The notes under the pieces are model-generated. The model saw only the letters and a program-made list of their open reading frames with translations, did not search any database and was not told where the DNA came from. A stretch of DNA of 64,000 nt from contig CM043943.1 in NCBI GenBank assembly GCA_014529385.2, positions 155,033,092-155,097,091 on the forward strand, written 5' to 3'. Shown piece by piece: positions 38,201 through 51,100 of the stretch. Position 1 is the stretch's first letter, and every line of letters begins with the position of its first letter. The translations under genes were made by a program, and so were the position numbers. Source of the DNA: Adiantum capillus-veneris. Lineage: Eukaryota; Streptophyta; Polypodiopsida; Polypodiales; Pteridaceae.

Positions 38201-41200
38201 CTCAACCGATTTCTCCTCTACCGGGAAATCCAATCCCTTTTTTCACGACACACATGCATTCAGGTGATAATTCTCGCAAGAATGAGACGAACCCACCCGA
38301 CAATTCTGGAACGGGAGGCAGCATGGAAAATTCAAATGGAACAACAGATAAAGACTACGGGCCACCTCGGCCTACTGAGTACCAACTAATGGAGATGCAC
38401 TGTCAACAACAGGTTGATGATTGCGCAAAGCAGATGCTCCCATTCTCAAAGGATCCCTAGTATGCCAAATTTTTGACCCGCTACCCGTTCAACGAAGTGC
38501 ATTCCCGATGGTAGACATTCATCGACTTCCTATTAAAGTCAACCCTCAAGAAACCTCCCGTCCCACGGATGTTTACTGAAGATGAACTCGACGACGTTGT
38601 CGAAAGATGAGTCAACCAACTTTTGGGGACGGAGAAGCAACTGAAGAACCGCAACAAGGGAACACATTACCCTGGCTAGTTGGGTCCTCAATCTTCTTTT
38701 GCAAATGCAAGAAAACAGAAGAAGCATGTACGCTTCGAGGGATTCTAGTTCATCCTCATCTTCTTTTGACAGTTCCGATAGCTCTTCCTCTTCTCATTCG
38801 AGTGATGAGGACAGAAAGGGAAACAAACGACCAAAGAATCAGAGATATGGAAAGAACAAGAAGGCCAAGAAAAGTAGATTCCGTCGCAGATCCCGACAAT
38901 TTTTTGAGAGTTTTGACAATGATTCGTCCTCTTCTGAGAATTTGGACTCCGAACCAGATGTTTTATTGAAAGAGGAAGCATTTCTACAGAGCAACTCAAT
39001 ATGACTTTCTCGAAGACAAGAATAAAAAGACCAAAGAATTAAGGAAGACGGACAAGCTTTCAAACTTCATACCTTTTCAAGGTTTAGAGATGCTCACAGA
39101 GCCCTTGAATTCATCCAGCAACTTGACATAGCTTTTTCTGGAGGGCACTACTCAAAGCACTCGAAGATTAGAAGCGCGGCATCTTATCTGAAAGGAAATG
39201 CACGGACATGGTGGCCCACTCTCTCTCACAAAAAGTAGCACCAACCAAGTGGCTTAAATTCAAGCGACTTTTCATTTCCTCTTGGCTCACTCAAGAGTAC
39301 CAGCACGATGTGATTGCATCCTAGAATCATCTTTGGATGACCAAGGGAGACACTTTGGATTCATTCTACGAAAGGTTTTTGGATGCTTTTCTACCTGCCT
39401 CTTCCTTCAAAAAGACCAGTTTTAAGCAATAAATCGAGCGGTTTTGTTGTGGACTCCCTAAAGAGATCCGAGATTATTGTTTACTACAAAAATCCGCGTC
39501 CATCAAGCAATTGATGGGACATGCTAAACAAGGGTTTGCTATGCATTCGGGTAGCCTGTCTTATCCCACAGATAAACAATTGACACCAAGGACCGGACAA
39601 AATCTGACCAATGACAACAGAAGGAAAAAGAAGTTTCAAAAAAAGAAAGATACTCGTCCATGTTTGACAGAGGATGTCACAAACTCGTGACGTGGCAAAG
39701 CCACCCGAACACACACATACACCTGCTGACGTGGCAGAGCCACCCGCTAAACGCGCTGACTGCTGACAAGGCAGCAGCGTACGCACAATACAGACGCCCG
39801 CATTATGCGCTGACATGCTAACGTGGCAACGTACGGATCTCCGCAAAAAGCGATGACTACCATACGAATTTCCGCAAATTACACTGACTGCTTATGGCAG
39901 TTTTTGAAGACCAGCTTCTTTTGGAACTTTTGCTTTTCAGTCTAACTGATTTTGGGGCTCTGCTTTTGGCATCCCTTGTAAGAATAAATAAGCCCGAGGG
40001 CCTCACTCTTCAGGGCATCTGGACGCAGAGACTGAGAGTGAGAACCCGCGGGCTCAATCCTACTTTGCACACACATTAATATAAAAATAATACCGAAAGG
40101 GGCGCCAGCCTTTGGGGCCAATACCTCTTGGCACGGAACTACGCCAAGTTGTGTCGTCTCTCTTTTGTTATGTCAGTTAATTTGAAGTGAATCTCTGTTG
40201 TGTCGCGGCAGAATCTTGACTTGGGGTATCCACGTTTGTTACAGTGGTATCAGAGCAAAGCCGATTTCTCTACTACCGGGAAATCCAATCCCGTGTTTCG
40301 CGACACTTATGTATTCCAAAAAGAATCAGTCACCTCCTTCTGCGACTGCTGATGCGGGAGGAGATCACACAGAAAATTTAAATGACTTAACAGAGGAAGA
40401 GTAATGGCTACCTAGGGCTACTCAATACAAACTTCAAGAGATGGAACGTCCACAGCAGGTTGACTAGTGCACAAAGCAGATGATTGAATTTGCGAAAGAC
40501 CCTCAGTTTGGAAAATTTTTGTCTCAGCAATCCATCGCTGAAGTGTACACTCAGTAGCGGAAAGCCACCGAACCACCAATCAAACCGGCACTCAAAAAAC
40601 CTACTCCAAGCATAGGAGGGCTACATCTTTTTTCAAAGGAAATGCTCAAACATGGTGGTCCACTCTTCTTCTGAGGAAAGAAGCTCTAATCAAGTGGTTG
40701 AAATTTGAAAGGCTCTTTATTTCTTCTTGGCTGACCCGGGAGTACGAACGGGATATACGAACCGCTTAGAACCATCTTCAGATGACGAAGGGAGATTCTT
40801 TGGACGCTTATTCCGAGAGGTTTTGGGACTCTTTTCTACCAACCTCTTCATTTAAGAAGGTCTCTTTTAACAAACAGATTGAGCGGTTTTGCTGCGGACT
40901 CCCCACAGTATCCAAGACTACTCCTGGAACAAAAGTCAAATTCTATGAATTAATGGGTCATGCGAAGCGGGGTTTCTCTATACATTCAGGAAATCTTGAC
41001 TCAGAGAACCCGACAGACCTCCAACAATGAAAGTAGAAAGAAAAAGAGCTCCCAAGAAAAGAAGGATAAGGATATAGATCCCTGTTGACTCTTCGAGAGA
41101 GGGCTCACTATATCAAAGAGGGGAAGTGTTTTGGTTGTGGGGAACAACGGCACATCTCTGCAAAGTGCCCCAAAAAGGCACATCAAGGACAGACTGAAGA

Positions 41201-42992
41201 GAGGCCAAAGAGTTCTAGAGTAGCAGAGGAACGTGGCAGAAAAGGCAAGATGAAAGCGGGACTGGTACCAAATTACATGGGTACTGTCCCAAGACTGATT
41301 GATTAAAGTACAAAACTTTGTTGAGCTTAGGGCAAAGTGAAAGATCAAGAAGCCCTAATTTTCTTCGATGGAGGAGTCAATGCCAACTTCATTTCACCTG
41401 AATTGGCGGCGCGGCTCAAGATTACACCCGACAGGATGGGACCACCAGCAGAGGCAGTTCTAGCGGCACCTGGACAGGACATAGCCATTACGCCTGTCAT
41501 TGGAAAACTTCGTTTGCATTGTTAGGGGTATTTACGGCACGAGGACTTCTACATCATGCCTTTGGAAGGCTGTGACGTACTCCTAGGAGTCCCTTGGTAC
41601 CATAAGAACAACGTTGTGGTCGACTATCGGGCAAAGAAACCAACCTTGACGAATGAAAAGGGCCGAAAAATCGTACTTGATGTAAAACTGAAGAGCAAGT
41701 CCGTCCTTATTGTATCGGCTTCCGGCATATGCAAATTAATGAAATCGAGTCTCTTTGTTTACTCGATCTGTTTAAAAACGTTGAATGATGAACACAGAGC
41801 GAACATGTCTGAACTTGATAAAGAACGCCAAGATTTTCTCCACACACATGCTGATTGCTTCTCTAAGGTGCCTACCCCCATCTCGTCCTCAGAATCGATC
41901 TGATTCTTGGAAGCACACCACCGAACCGGCCACCTTACCGTGTTAGCTGAGCCGAGAATGAAGAGATCATGAACCAAGTGAAAGACCTTCTGGAAAAGGG
42001 TCTTATCCAGCCAAGTACTTCACCTTACTGCTCTCCGGTGTTGCTGGTTTTAAAGAAAGACGGATCTTGGAAAATGTGCATTCATTACAGAGCTCTCAAT
42101 AAAATCACTATCAAAAAAAGATTTCCGATTCCAAGAATCAATGATATTCTTGACCGACTTCAGGGATCCTCTTGTTTCAGCAAGATTGATTTGAAAAGCG
42201 GATACAATCATATAAGAATCGCTCCGGGAGATGTCTACAAGACAGCATTTCAGACAAGCTTCGGTTTCTATGAATTTCTGGTGATTCCTTTTGGCCTTAC
42301 CAATGCTCCGAACACTTTCACCCGAACGATGGATAGGATTTTCCAACAGTATCGATCTTTTGCCCGCACTTTCTTTGATAACATTATAGTCTTCTCCAAG
42401 GATGAAGTTGAACATAGACACCATCTACTACGGATCTTTCAAGCATTGCGGGATCACAAGATAGTTATCAATGCCGAAAAGAGTGAATTTTTATTGCCGA
42501 AGATACACTTTTTTAAAACACATCGTCTCAGCAGCAAATGGACCCAGCCAAGATTGACACTATACGTGATTCGCCAGAATTGAAGAATGTTCATGAAGTT
42601 AGAAGCTTCTTGGACTTGTGTTCTTAATACCGGTAGTTCATTCGAAAGTTTGTAGAGGTAGCTTCCCCTTTGCACATATTGACACAGAAAGAAGTCCCTT
42701 TCTCGTGGGGACCGCCAAAGGTGACTGCATGTCACAAAGTGATGACGTGGCTGCCCGAGAGGAAACCCTAGCCCTGACTGCTCCTGAAAACCCTTATTCT
42801 GCAAAACCTAACCCTAAAAATCTGCCAGAAACCCTAACCCTACAACTTGTCCTAAACCCTAACTCTAACCCTAGCAGCAGGGACAGATTTTCGGATAATG
42901 CGCTGGCATGCTGACATGGCACCGTACGGAAAAAGCATCCGGAATTTGCGGCGCTGTTTTTCAGCCCACGCTTTATTTTCTATACAAATACA

Positions 42993-43031
<39 letters not shown>

Positions 43032-46000
43032 CCTTTGCTTTATTTTATTAAAGCTCTCTTGTGTGGAGAGAGAGAGAAGATTTTGCTTTTGATTTTGAAG
43101 CTTTTGGGGCTCTGCTTTTGGCATCCCTTGTAAACAATAAATAAGCGGTTTGGGCTCACTCTTGCAGGGCATCTGGACGCAGAGTCTGAGAGTGAAACCC
43201 TAACCGCTCTCTTGTACTTTCATCTGATTAATACATAAAGAAATACGGGAAGGAGCGCCAGTCTTTGGGGCCAATATCTCTAGGCACGGAACTCCGCCGG
43301 GCCAGTGCAAGTCTATTGTGATCTGTGAATTGTTTTGAAGTGGTTATTTGGTGCTGTCGTGATTGATTCTAGACTTGGAGTGTCGAAGTCTGTTATAGTG
43401 GTATCAGAGCACGGCCGATTTCTCTTCTACGGGAAATCCGATCCCCAATTTTTTTCCGCGGCACCTATGGCTTCATGCAAGGATCAGTCGACTCCCTCTG
43501 CATCTGGAGATGCGGGCAGGGATCACAACGAACATTCCGGTAGAGAGTATGGCCCGCCTCGGCCTACTCACGCGGAGCAACAAGAGATGAAGCGTCGTTA
43601 ATTGATCGGCGATGCAACAAAGATGATGCTCAATTTTGTGAAGGACCCGAAATTGGCAAAATATATGAGCGAGACTTCTTTTCAGGAAGTGCATACGCAG
43701 TGGCAGAAAACCACAACACCAGCCCTGAAACCCGCTCTCAAGAAACCTTCTGATCACAAGCAATATTCAGAGAAGGAATTAGAAGAGGTGGTTGATGCAC
43801 GGATTGCTCAGCTTTTTGATGCGCATTAGAAAGCCAAAAAGCACGGCAAAAAGCAAAAGAAAGGCACTGACTTCCCGGGGTATTTGGGTCGTCAGTCGAC
43901 ATTTGACAAAGCAAAGAAACAGAAGAAGCATGTTTGATTTGAAGGAGTACCCAGTTCTTCTTCTTCTGACAGTTCTTCTAGCTCTTCAGATTCGAGCGAA
44001 GAAGACAGAAAAGGCAAAAAGCGAAGCAAGAAACTACGCTTCGGAAAGGGCAAGAAAAAGGCAAAGAAGTCCAAATCTCGCCCAGTGACTGGCAGTTCTA
44101 CGGAGGACTCGTCTACAGATAGTTCAGACTCCGATGACGGAAACTTTTATGCGAACAAGAGAATTTTTAAAAAGCCAACCAGTATGACTTTCTAGAAGAT
44201 AAAAAGCAAGAAAGTCCGAGAGTTTAAGGAAGGTGGACACTCGATCAAATTTGACACTTTTTCAGGATACCAAGATGCTTCGAAGGCTTTGTCTTTTATA
44301 CAGCAGTTTGACATCGCTTTCGCGGGAGGACGCTACTCAGATCACTCCAAGATTCGGAAAGCTTCCTCTTACTTTAAGGGGAATGCTCGAACTTGGTGGT
44401 CCACGCTTCTTTTAAACAAGATTGCGCCAGTTAAATGGCTGAAATTTAAGAAGCTTTTTATTTCTTCTTGGTTGACGCAAGAGTATGAACGCGATATACG
44501 AGCTGCTTGGAACCATCTTCGGATGACCAAGAGAGATACAGTGAATGCTTACTATGAGAGATTCTGGAGCTCTTTTCTACCCGCCTCTTCATTCAAGAAG
44601 ATCTCGTTCAGAGAACACATTGAGCGGTTCACCTTGGGTCTACCTACAGAGATCCGAGGTCACTGCTTGGAACAAAAGTCAGCTTCTATTCAGGAGTTGA
44701 TGAGTCGTGCGAAGCGGGGCTTTGCCATTCACTCTGGTAGTCTGACCTACCCCACCAATGAGCCCATGACACAACGAGCCGAACAGACTTCTGGGAATGA
44801 AAGTAGAAAGAGAAAGAGCAACCCTCAGAAGAAGGATGCACGACCCAAGCTTACTCCTCAGGAGAGAGCTCTCTTCATCAGAGAGGGGAAGTGCTTTGGA
44901 TGCGGGGAACATGGACATATCTCCGCGAAGTGTCCTAAAAAGGCACAAAAAGAACACAATGACGACGATAGGCTTGAGAGATCGAGAGTAGCTGAGAAAC
45001 GTGGACGAAAAGGCAAGATGAAAACAGGGCTGGTTCCAGATTGTGTCGGTACCGATCCCAACACCATGGACGAGAGTACAAAACTTTGCCGAGCTTGGGG
45101 CCCTCAGCTGCTTCAAGTATTTCAGGCATTACGAGATCACAAGTTAGTGATTAATGCAAAGAAGAGTGAATTTTTCCTACCAAAGATACACTTTTTGGGA
45201 CACATTGTCCCGGCAGCAGCAGGAGTGCAAATGGATCCGGCCAAGATAGAGACTACACGTGATTGGCCCGATTTGAAGAATGTCCATGAAGTTAGAAGCT
45301 TCTTGGGACTATGTTCGTACTACATGCAGTTCATTCGAAAGTTTGCAGAGGTTGCTTTCCCTTTGCATATCTTGACACAGAAAGGAGTCCCTTTCTCGTG
45401 GAGATCCACAGAGGTGACTCCCTTTCAGACATTGAAACAGAAATTGACTACGAGACCAGTTTTGACTTTGCCGGACTTGCAGGAGTCATTTGAAGTATAT
45501 TGTGATGCTTGTGGTCGTAGTCTGGGTGCGGTCTTAATGCAAGAAGGCCATGTCATTGCTTACGAGAGCCGATTGTCAGCACAGATTTATGAGAAAGAGC
45601 TTTTGGCGGTTATCCATGCTCTTACTCAGTGGTGGCATTACCTACTTGGAGAAGATTTTACTGTCTTTACAAACCATCAGAGTTTGCGCTACTTCTTGTC
45701 ACAGAAGCAGCTTTCAGAAAAGCAGATGCGGTGGGCGAACATCTTGTTACAGTTTCGCTTCCAAATTGTCCATGTGCAGGGACAGAAGAATGTGCTGGCA
45801 GATGCTTTGTCTCGGAAGCCGTTGGTTCTGGCTACTTCCGCGATACATCATAGGAGCTTGGAGGATATGGTCGACCGGTATGCCACAGATACAAATTTTG
45901 CAAACGTTTTCACACGGATACGGGATGGGGAGATAGTAGCAGGATATTCCATTCGGGAAGGCTACTTGATGAGAAAAACCATGTTGTGCGTTACACAGTC

Positions 46001-48067
46001 GTTGACGAAAAGGTTATGACTAAATGTCACTGTCAACCTTTTACGGGTCATCGCGGCATTGCTACCACCATGAAAGGGGTAGAGAGATACTTCTTTTGGC
46101 CGAGACTCAAAAAGGATGTGGAAGAGTTTGTGCGCATTTGCTTAGTATGCCAGAAGGTCAAGTTTGACAGGCATAAAGCACAGGGATTGTTACAGCCTTT
46201 ACCCATACCCACCCACCCCTGGGAAAGTATTGCAATGGATTTCATTTTTCATCTCCCGAGAACAGAGAGTGGTCACGATGGTATCTGGACTGTTATTGAC
46301 AGATTTAGCAAACAGGCTCATTTCATTCCAATGAAGAAAACAGTCAAGCCGGATCACTCAAGGAGACTGTTTGTGGCCCAGATCTTCAGATTACATGGCA
46401 TGCCTGAGAGGATTGTCTCCGACAGAGACCCCAGATTTACGAGTTTGTTTTGGAAGGCAATTTGGGAGAACATTGGCACGCAGATGCAGCTCTCGTCATC
46501 GTTCCACCCGCAGACCGATGGGCAATCTGAGATTGCAAATTCAGTGGTTCTAGATTTATTGAAGTCTTCAGAAGACTCAATGGGAAAAATACCTACCTTT
46601 GGTGGAATTTGCCTACAATAACACAATACACTCTTCGACGGAGAAGGCACCATTTGAGATTGTTGAAGGTGCTACGAAGGTTCCACCCTTCCTAAGCACG
46701 AAAGATGAGATTTTTTAAGCGGATGAATATACGCGAGACTTAGATACAGCTTTTGCCAAGGTTCGAGACACTTTGCAGAAGTCTCAAGAACGACAGAAAA
46801 AGGCAGCGGATCGCCATCATCGCGACTTGAAATTGAAGGAGGATAATTGGGTGCTCTTACGTTTTGAGAAGGCACGCCTGGGAAAGAAAAAGGGAAAGGA
46901 GGGCTTTTTCCAAAGCTTAGTATGCGATACTACGGACATTTCCAGATCACTGAAAAGATAAATGATGTCTCCTTCCGACTGAAACTGCCTGATACTTGGG
47001 AGGATTCACAATGCATTTCATGTGAGTCTCTTGAAACCTTTTAAAGGTGATGTGCCTGATGATGGGGAACCTGATGAGCAACCCGAAGTGGAAGAAAACG
47101 AGGAGATCCTTGTTCCTGAACAGATTTTGATACATAAGGATACGAAGAATAAAGGTAAAGTCCGAAGGCGGTTCTTGGTTAAGTTCAAGAACTATCCTGC
47201 ATTGGATGCGAAGTGGATGGAGGAGGAGGACCTGGCAGATACTCCTCAAATTGTGAAACTTTACCTGGATGCTTTTGGTTTAGCATAGTCTACTCCAAAT
47301 TGAACCCAGAATTCAACTTGGCCGGAGAGGGGAGTCACAAGAGGGGATACTAGAGTCACTAATGTCTCTTCGAGCTTCAGGGATACTGAAAGCTGACAGT
47401 ATTCTGCTGTATGACTTTATGAAATGGAATTCCTGATTATGATACTGATTTGTTCTTGACTTCTTTTAAGTGCAGGAACTGATAGATGAAACGTCTGCAG
47501 CATTTTGGTCTGATTGATCTCGAGTAGACATGGTTGCAATAGGGGTTAGTCAATCGGACATCGATGAGGTCCCGATTGGATCTAGATGCGATTGCTAGGT
47601 ACATTGCAGATAAATCATGGTCTAAGATCCGAATGAATATTGAATGTCATGTGATGTCCTGTGATGTCGTGTGATGTGACTGTCGATTGGTACATGTGCT
47701 AGATGTGTGTTCCTAGTACGTAGGTACTAACAGTCAGTGTCTGCTACAACGGTTTATGGCCTCTGTCTATTTTGCAGGCGTAATCGAGGGCGATTACAAT
47801 GCTTTCAAGAGGGGGGTATGTCACAAAGTGATGACGTGGCTGCCCGAAAGGAAACCCTAGCCCTGACTGCTGCTGAAAACCCTAATTTTGCAAACCCTAA
47901 CCATAAAACCTGCAAACCCTAAAATCTGCCAAAAATCCTAACCCTAGCAGCAGGGACAGATTTCCGGATAACGCGCTGGCATGCTGACGTGGCACCGTAC
48001 GGAAAAAGCATCCGGAATTTGCAGTGCTGTTTTTCAGCCCATGCTTTATTTTCTACGCAAATACAAA

Positions 48068-48117
<50 letters not shown>

Positions 48118-48145
48118 CCCATTGCTTTATTTTATTAAAGCTCTC

Positions 48146-48188
<43 letters not shown>

Positions 48189-51100
48189 TTTTGATTTTGA
48201 TTTTGAAGCTTTTGGGGCTCTGCTTTTGGCATCCCTTGTAAACAATAAATAAGCGGTTTGGGCTCACTCTGCAGGGCATCTGGAGGCAGAGTCTGAGAGT
48301 GAAACCCTAACCGCTCTGTTGTACTTTGATCTGATTAATACATAAAGAAATACCGAAAGGAGCGCCAGTCTTTGGGGCCAATATCTCTAGGCACGGAACT
48401 CCACCGGGCCAGTGCAAATCTATTGTGATCTGTGAATTGTTTTGAAGTGGTTATTTGGTGCTGTCGTGATTGATTCTAGACTTGGAGTGTCCAAGTCTGT
48501 TACACTGCCTTTCAGACACTTAAAGAAAAATTGACTACTAGACCATTTGTCTGATTTGCAAAAGTCATTTGAAATATATTGTGATGCTTGTGGTCGTAAT
48601 TTGGGAGCGGCCTTAATGCAAGAAGGCCATGTGATTGCCTATGAAAGCCGATTGTTTTCAAGGCCAGAATTGACAACACAAATTTATGAGAAATCTTGTG
48701 GCAGTAAGCCATGCTCTTAGTGAGTGGCGACATTACCTACTCGGAGCCGATTTCACGGTCTTCACTCATCATCAGAGTTTACGCTACTTCTTGTCACAGT
48801 AGCAGCTTTTGCAAAAGCAGATGCGGTGGGCTAACATCTTCTCACAGTTTCACTTCCCAATTGTCCATGTTCAGGGACAAAAAAACTTGGTGGCAGATCC
48901 ATTGTCTCGGAAGCCCCTAGTCTTGGCTATTTCTGCGATTCATCATAGAAGCTTCAAGGACATGGTTGATCAGTACGCCACAGATCCGGATTTTTCTAAT
49001 GTATTCACTCGAATACAGAATGGGGAGGTAGTAGCGGCATAATCCATACGGGATGGCTACTTGATGAAGAAAACGATGTTGTGCGTCACACAGCCGTTGA
49101 GGGAAAAGGTTTTGATTGAGTGCCATTGTCCACCTTTTCTGGGTCACCGCGGCATCGACACCACCTTGAAAGGTGTGGAGCGTTACTTCTTTCGGCCGAG
49201 ACTCAAGAAAGATATGGACAACTTTGTTCGCAGTTGTTTAGTATGCTAGAAGGTCATGTTTGACAGGCATAAGGCACATGGATTACTACAACCTTTACCC
49301 ATTCCCACCACCCCTGGGGAAGTATTGCAATGGATTTCATTTTTGATCTCCCGAAGACTTAGAGTGGGCATGATGGCATTTGGACTGTCATCAATAGATT
49401 TAGCAAGCAAGCACACTTCATTACAATGAAGAAAACACTCAAGCCGGATCATTTAGCGAGATTGTTCATTGCACAGATTTTCACGCTACATGGCATGCCT
49501 AAGATAATAGGCTCCGACAGAGACCCCCGATTCACGAATTTGTTTTGGAGGGCAATTTGGGAGAACATTGGCACTCGGTTGCAGTTCTTGCCATCATTCC
49601 ACCCGCAGACAAATGGGCAATCTGAGATTGCAAATTCAGTTGTTCTTGATTTATTGAAGTCTTACATTTCTGATCAGAAGACTCAATGGGAAAAAAAATT
49701 GCCCTTGGTGGAATTTGCCTACAATAACACGATCCACTCTTTGACGGGGAAGGCGCCATTTGAGATCATTGAAGGTGCTCCGAAGGTTGCACCCTTCCTT
49801 AGCACTAAAGATAAGATTTTTTAGGCCGACCAATACACGAGGGACTTGGGACACTGCTTTTGCCAAGGTCCGGGAGGCTTTAGCAAAATCTCAAGAACGA
49901 CATAAGAGGCAACAGGTCGACATCAACGAGATTTGAAATTAAAGAAAGACGATTGGGTGCTCTTACTTTTTGAGAAGGCCTCACGCCTTCTCGAGTAAAT
50001 CTCATCGATCAGGTAATTCTTCACGTGTTTCGCCAATCTCAGGTCCCTAGAGTACTTAATCAATCTGTTCACACATATGCCAATCTGCAGTTGACGCTTG
50101 TACTCCGTTCTGGCAAACTTTTCTGTCGAAAAATTTGCCCAAATCTTCATTCTTTTCTTCAGTTCCCGCACCGGATTTTCAACTTTGCTTTGCCTTCCCA
50201 CTGAGAGGTGTTATCTCTGTTAGATTCTCCACGAGAACCCACGTGTAATCTGGGATTCTTATGGCTTTATGCCCTGTAAGACAGAGCGATCAAGACGGGA
50301 GTGCGCCCGATGCACGAAGTACGAAGGGTCGCAACAGCTAGTAAGTCCGGGGTCGGGACACGATGTGTAGCCATCTCATCCCGCAGGAACTCTTGAAATA
50401 GGAATTTCCGAAGATGATTGTGATTTATGTATGAAATTAAACCTAGCGGATACTCCTCAGGTATTAAAACTTTACCTTGAGTAGCTGCGTCTATTCCGAG
50501 AGATCCCGCTGATCAGCAAGATTGAATCTGATGTAGACGGGACTGCACAAGAGGGGAGTTACTCCGCTCCTTTGTCACAGATTACCCAGATAGAATAAAG
50601 TCACTGATTTTCCTTTGGTTTCAAGGATACTGATGTGCTAACAATATTCTGATGTATGACTTTATGAATAAAGAACTTGGAAATGGGAATTCCCGATACT
50701 GAATCTGACCTATGTGTGTGTACTCTCTCATGTGATTTTGTTTGAGTGCAGGATTGAAAGATAAAATGACTGCAGCATTTCGCTCTACAGATTCTATCGA
50801 CATGATTGCAATAAGAATTAGTTCATCCGACATTAGTGAGGTCCGATGTGGATCTAGATGCGATTGCTAAATACATTACCAGGAATCATGGTCTTAATTT
50901 TGGATGGATTTAATGTGATTTGATTTAGATATGATCTGAATGTGCACTAACTGTCGTCTTTGTGCAAGTGCTAGATTTGTGTCGTCTAGTGCGTCGGTAC
51001 TTGAAGTCAATGTCTACGGAACTCTTATGTCTGTTTTTACAAGCGTAATCGAGGGCGATTACAATTCTTTCAAGAGGGGGGTATGTCACAAAATATGATG

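Larger units (their letters stand above)
42725..48509 (+). mobile_element. Gypsy C, innermost element, non-autonomous chromovirus
   Basis: LTRs at 42730-43397 and 47819-48504. The flanks are CTGCA (42725-42729) and CTGCC (48505-48509), a four-of-five target-site duplication. Pol homology of B reads through from one flank to the other, which confirms the insertion. Gag, RNase H, integrase and chromodomain are present, but protease and most of RT are deleted. Confidence 0.93.

Noticed and set aside
40245-40256. TGGTATCAGAGC matches as tRNA gene pieces
   Set aside because: Each copy sits directly after an LTR; these are primer-binding sites, and no cloverleaf is present.
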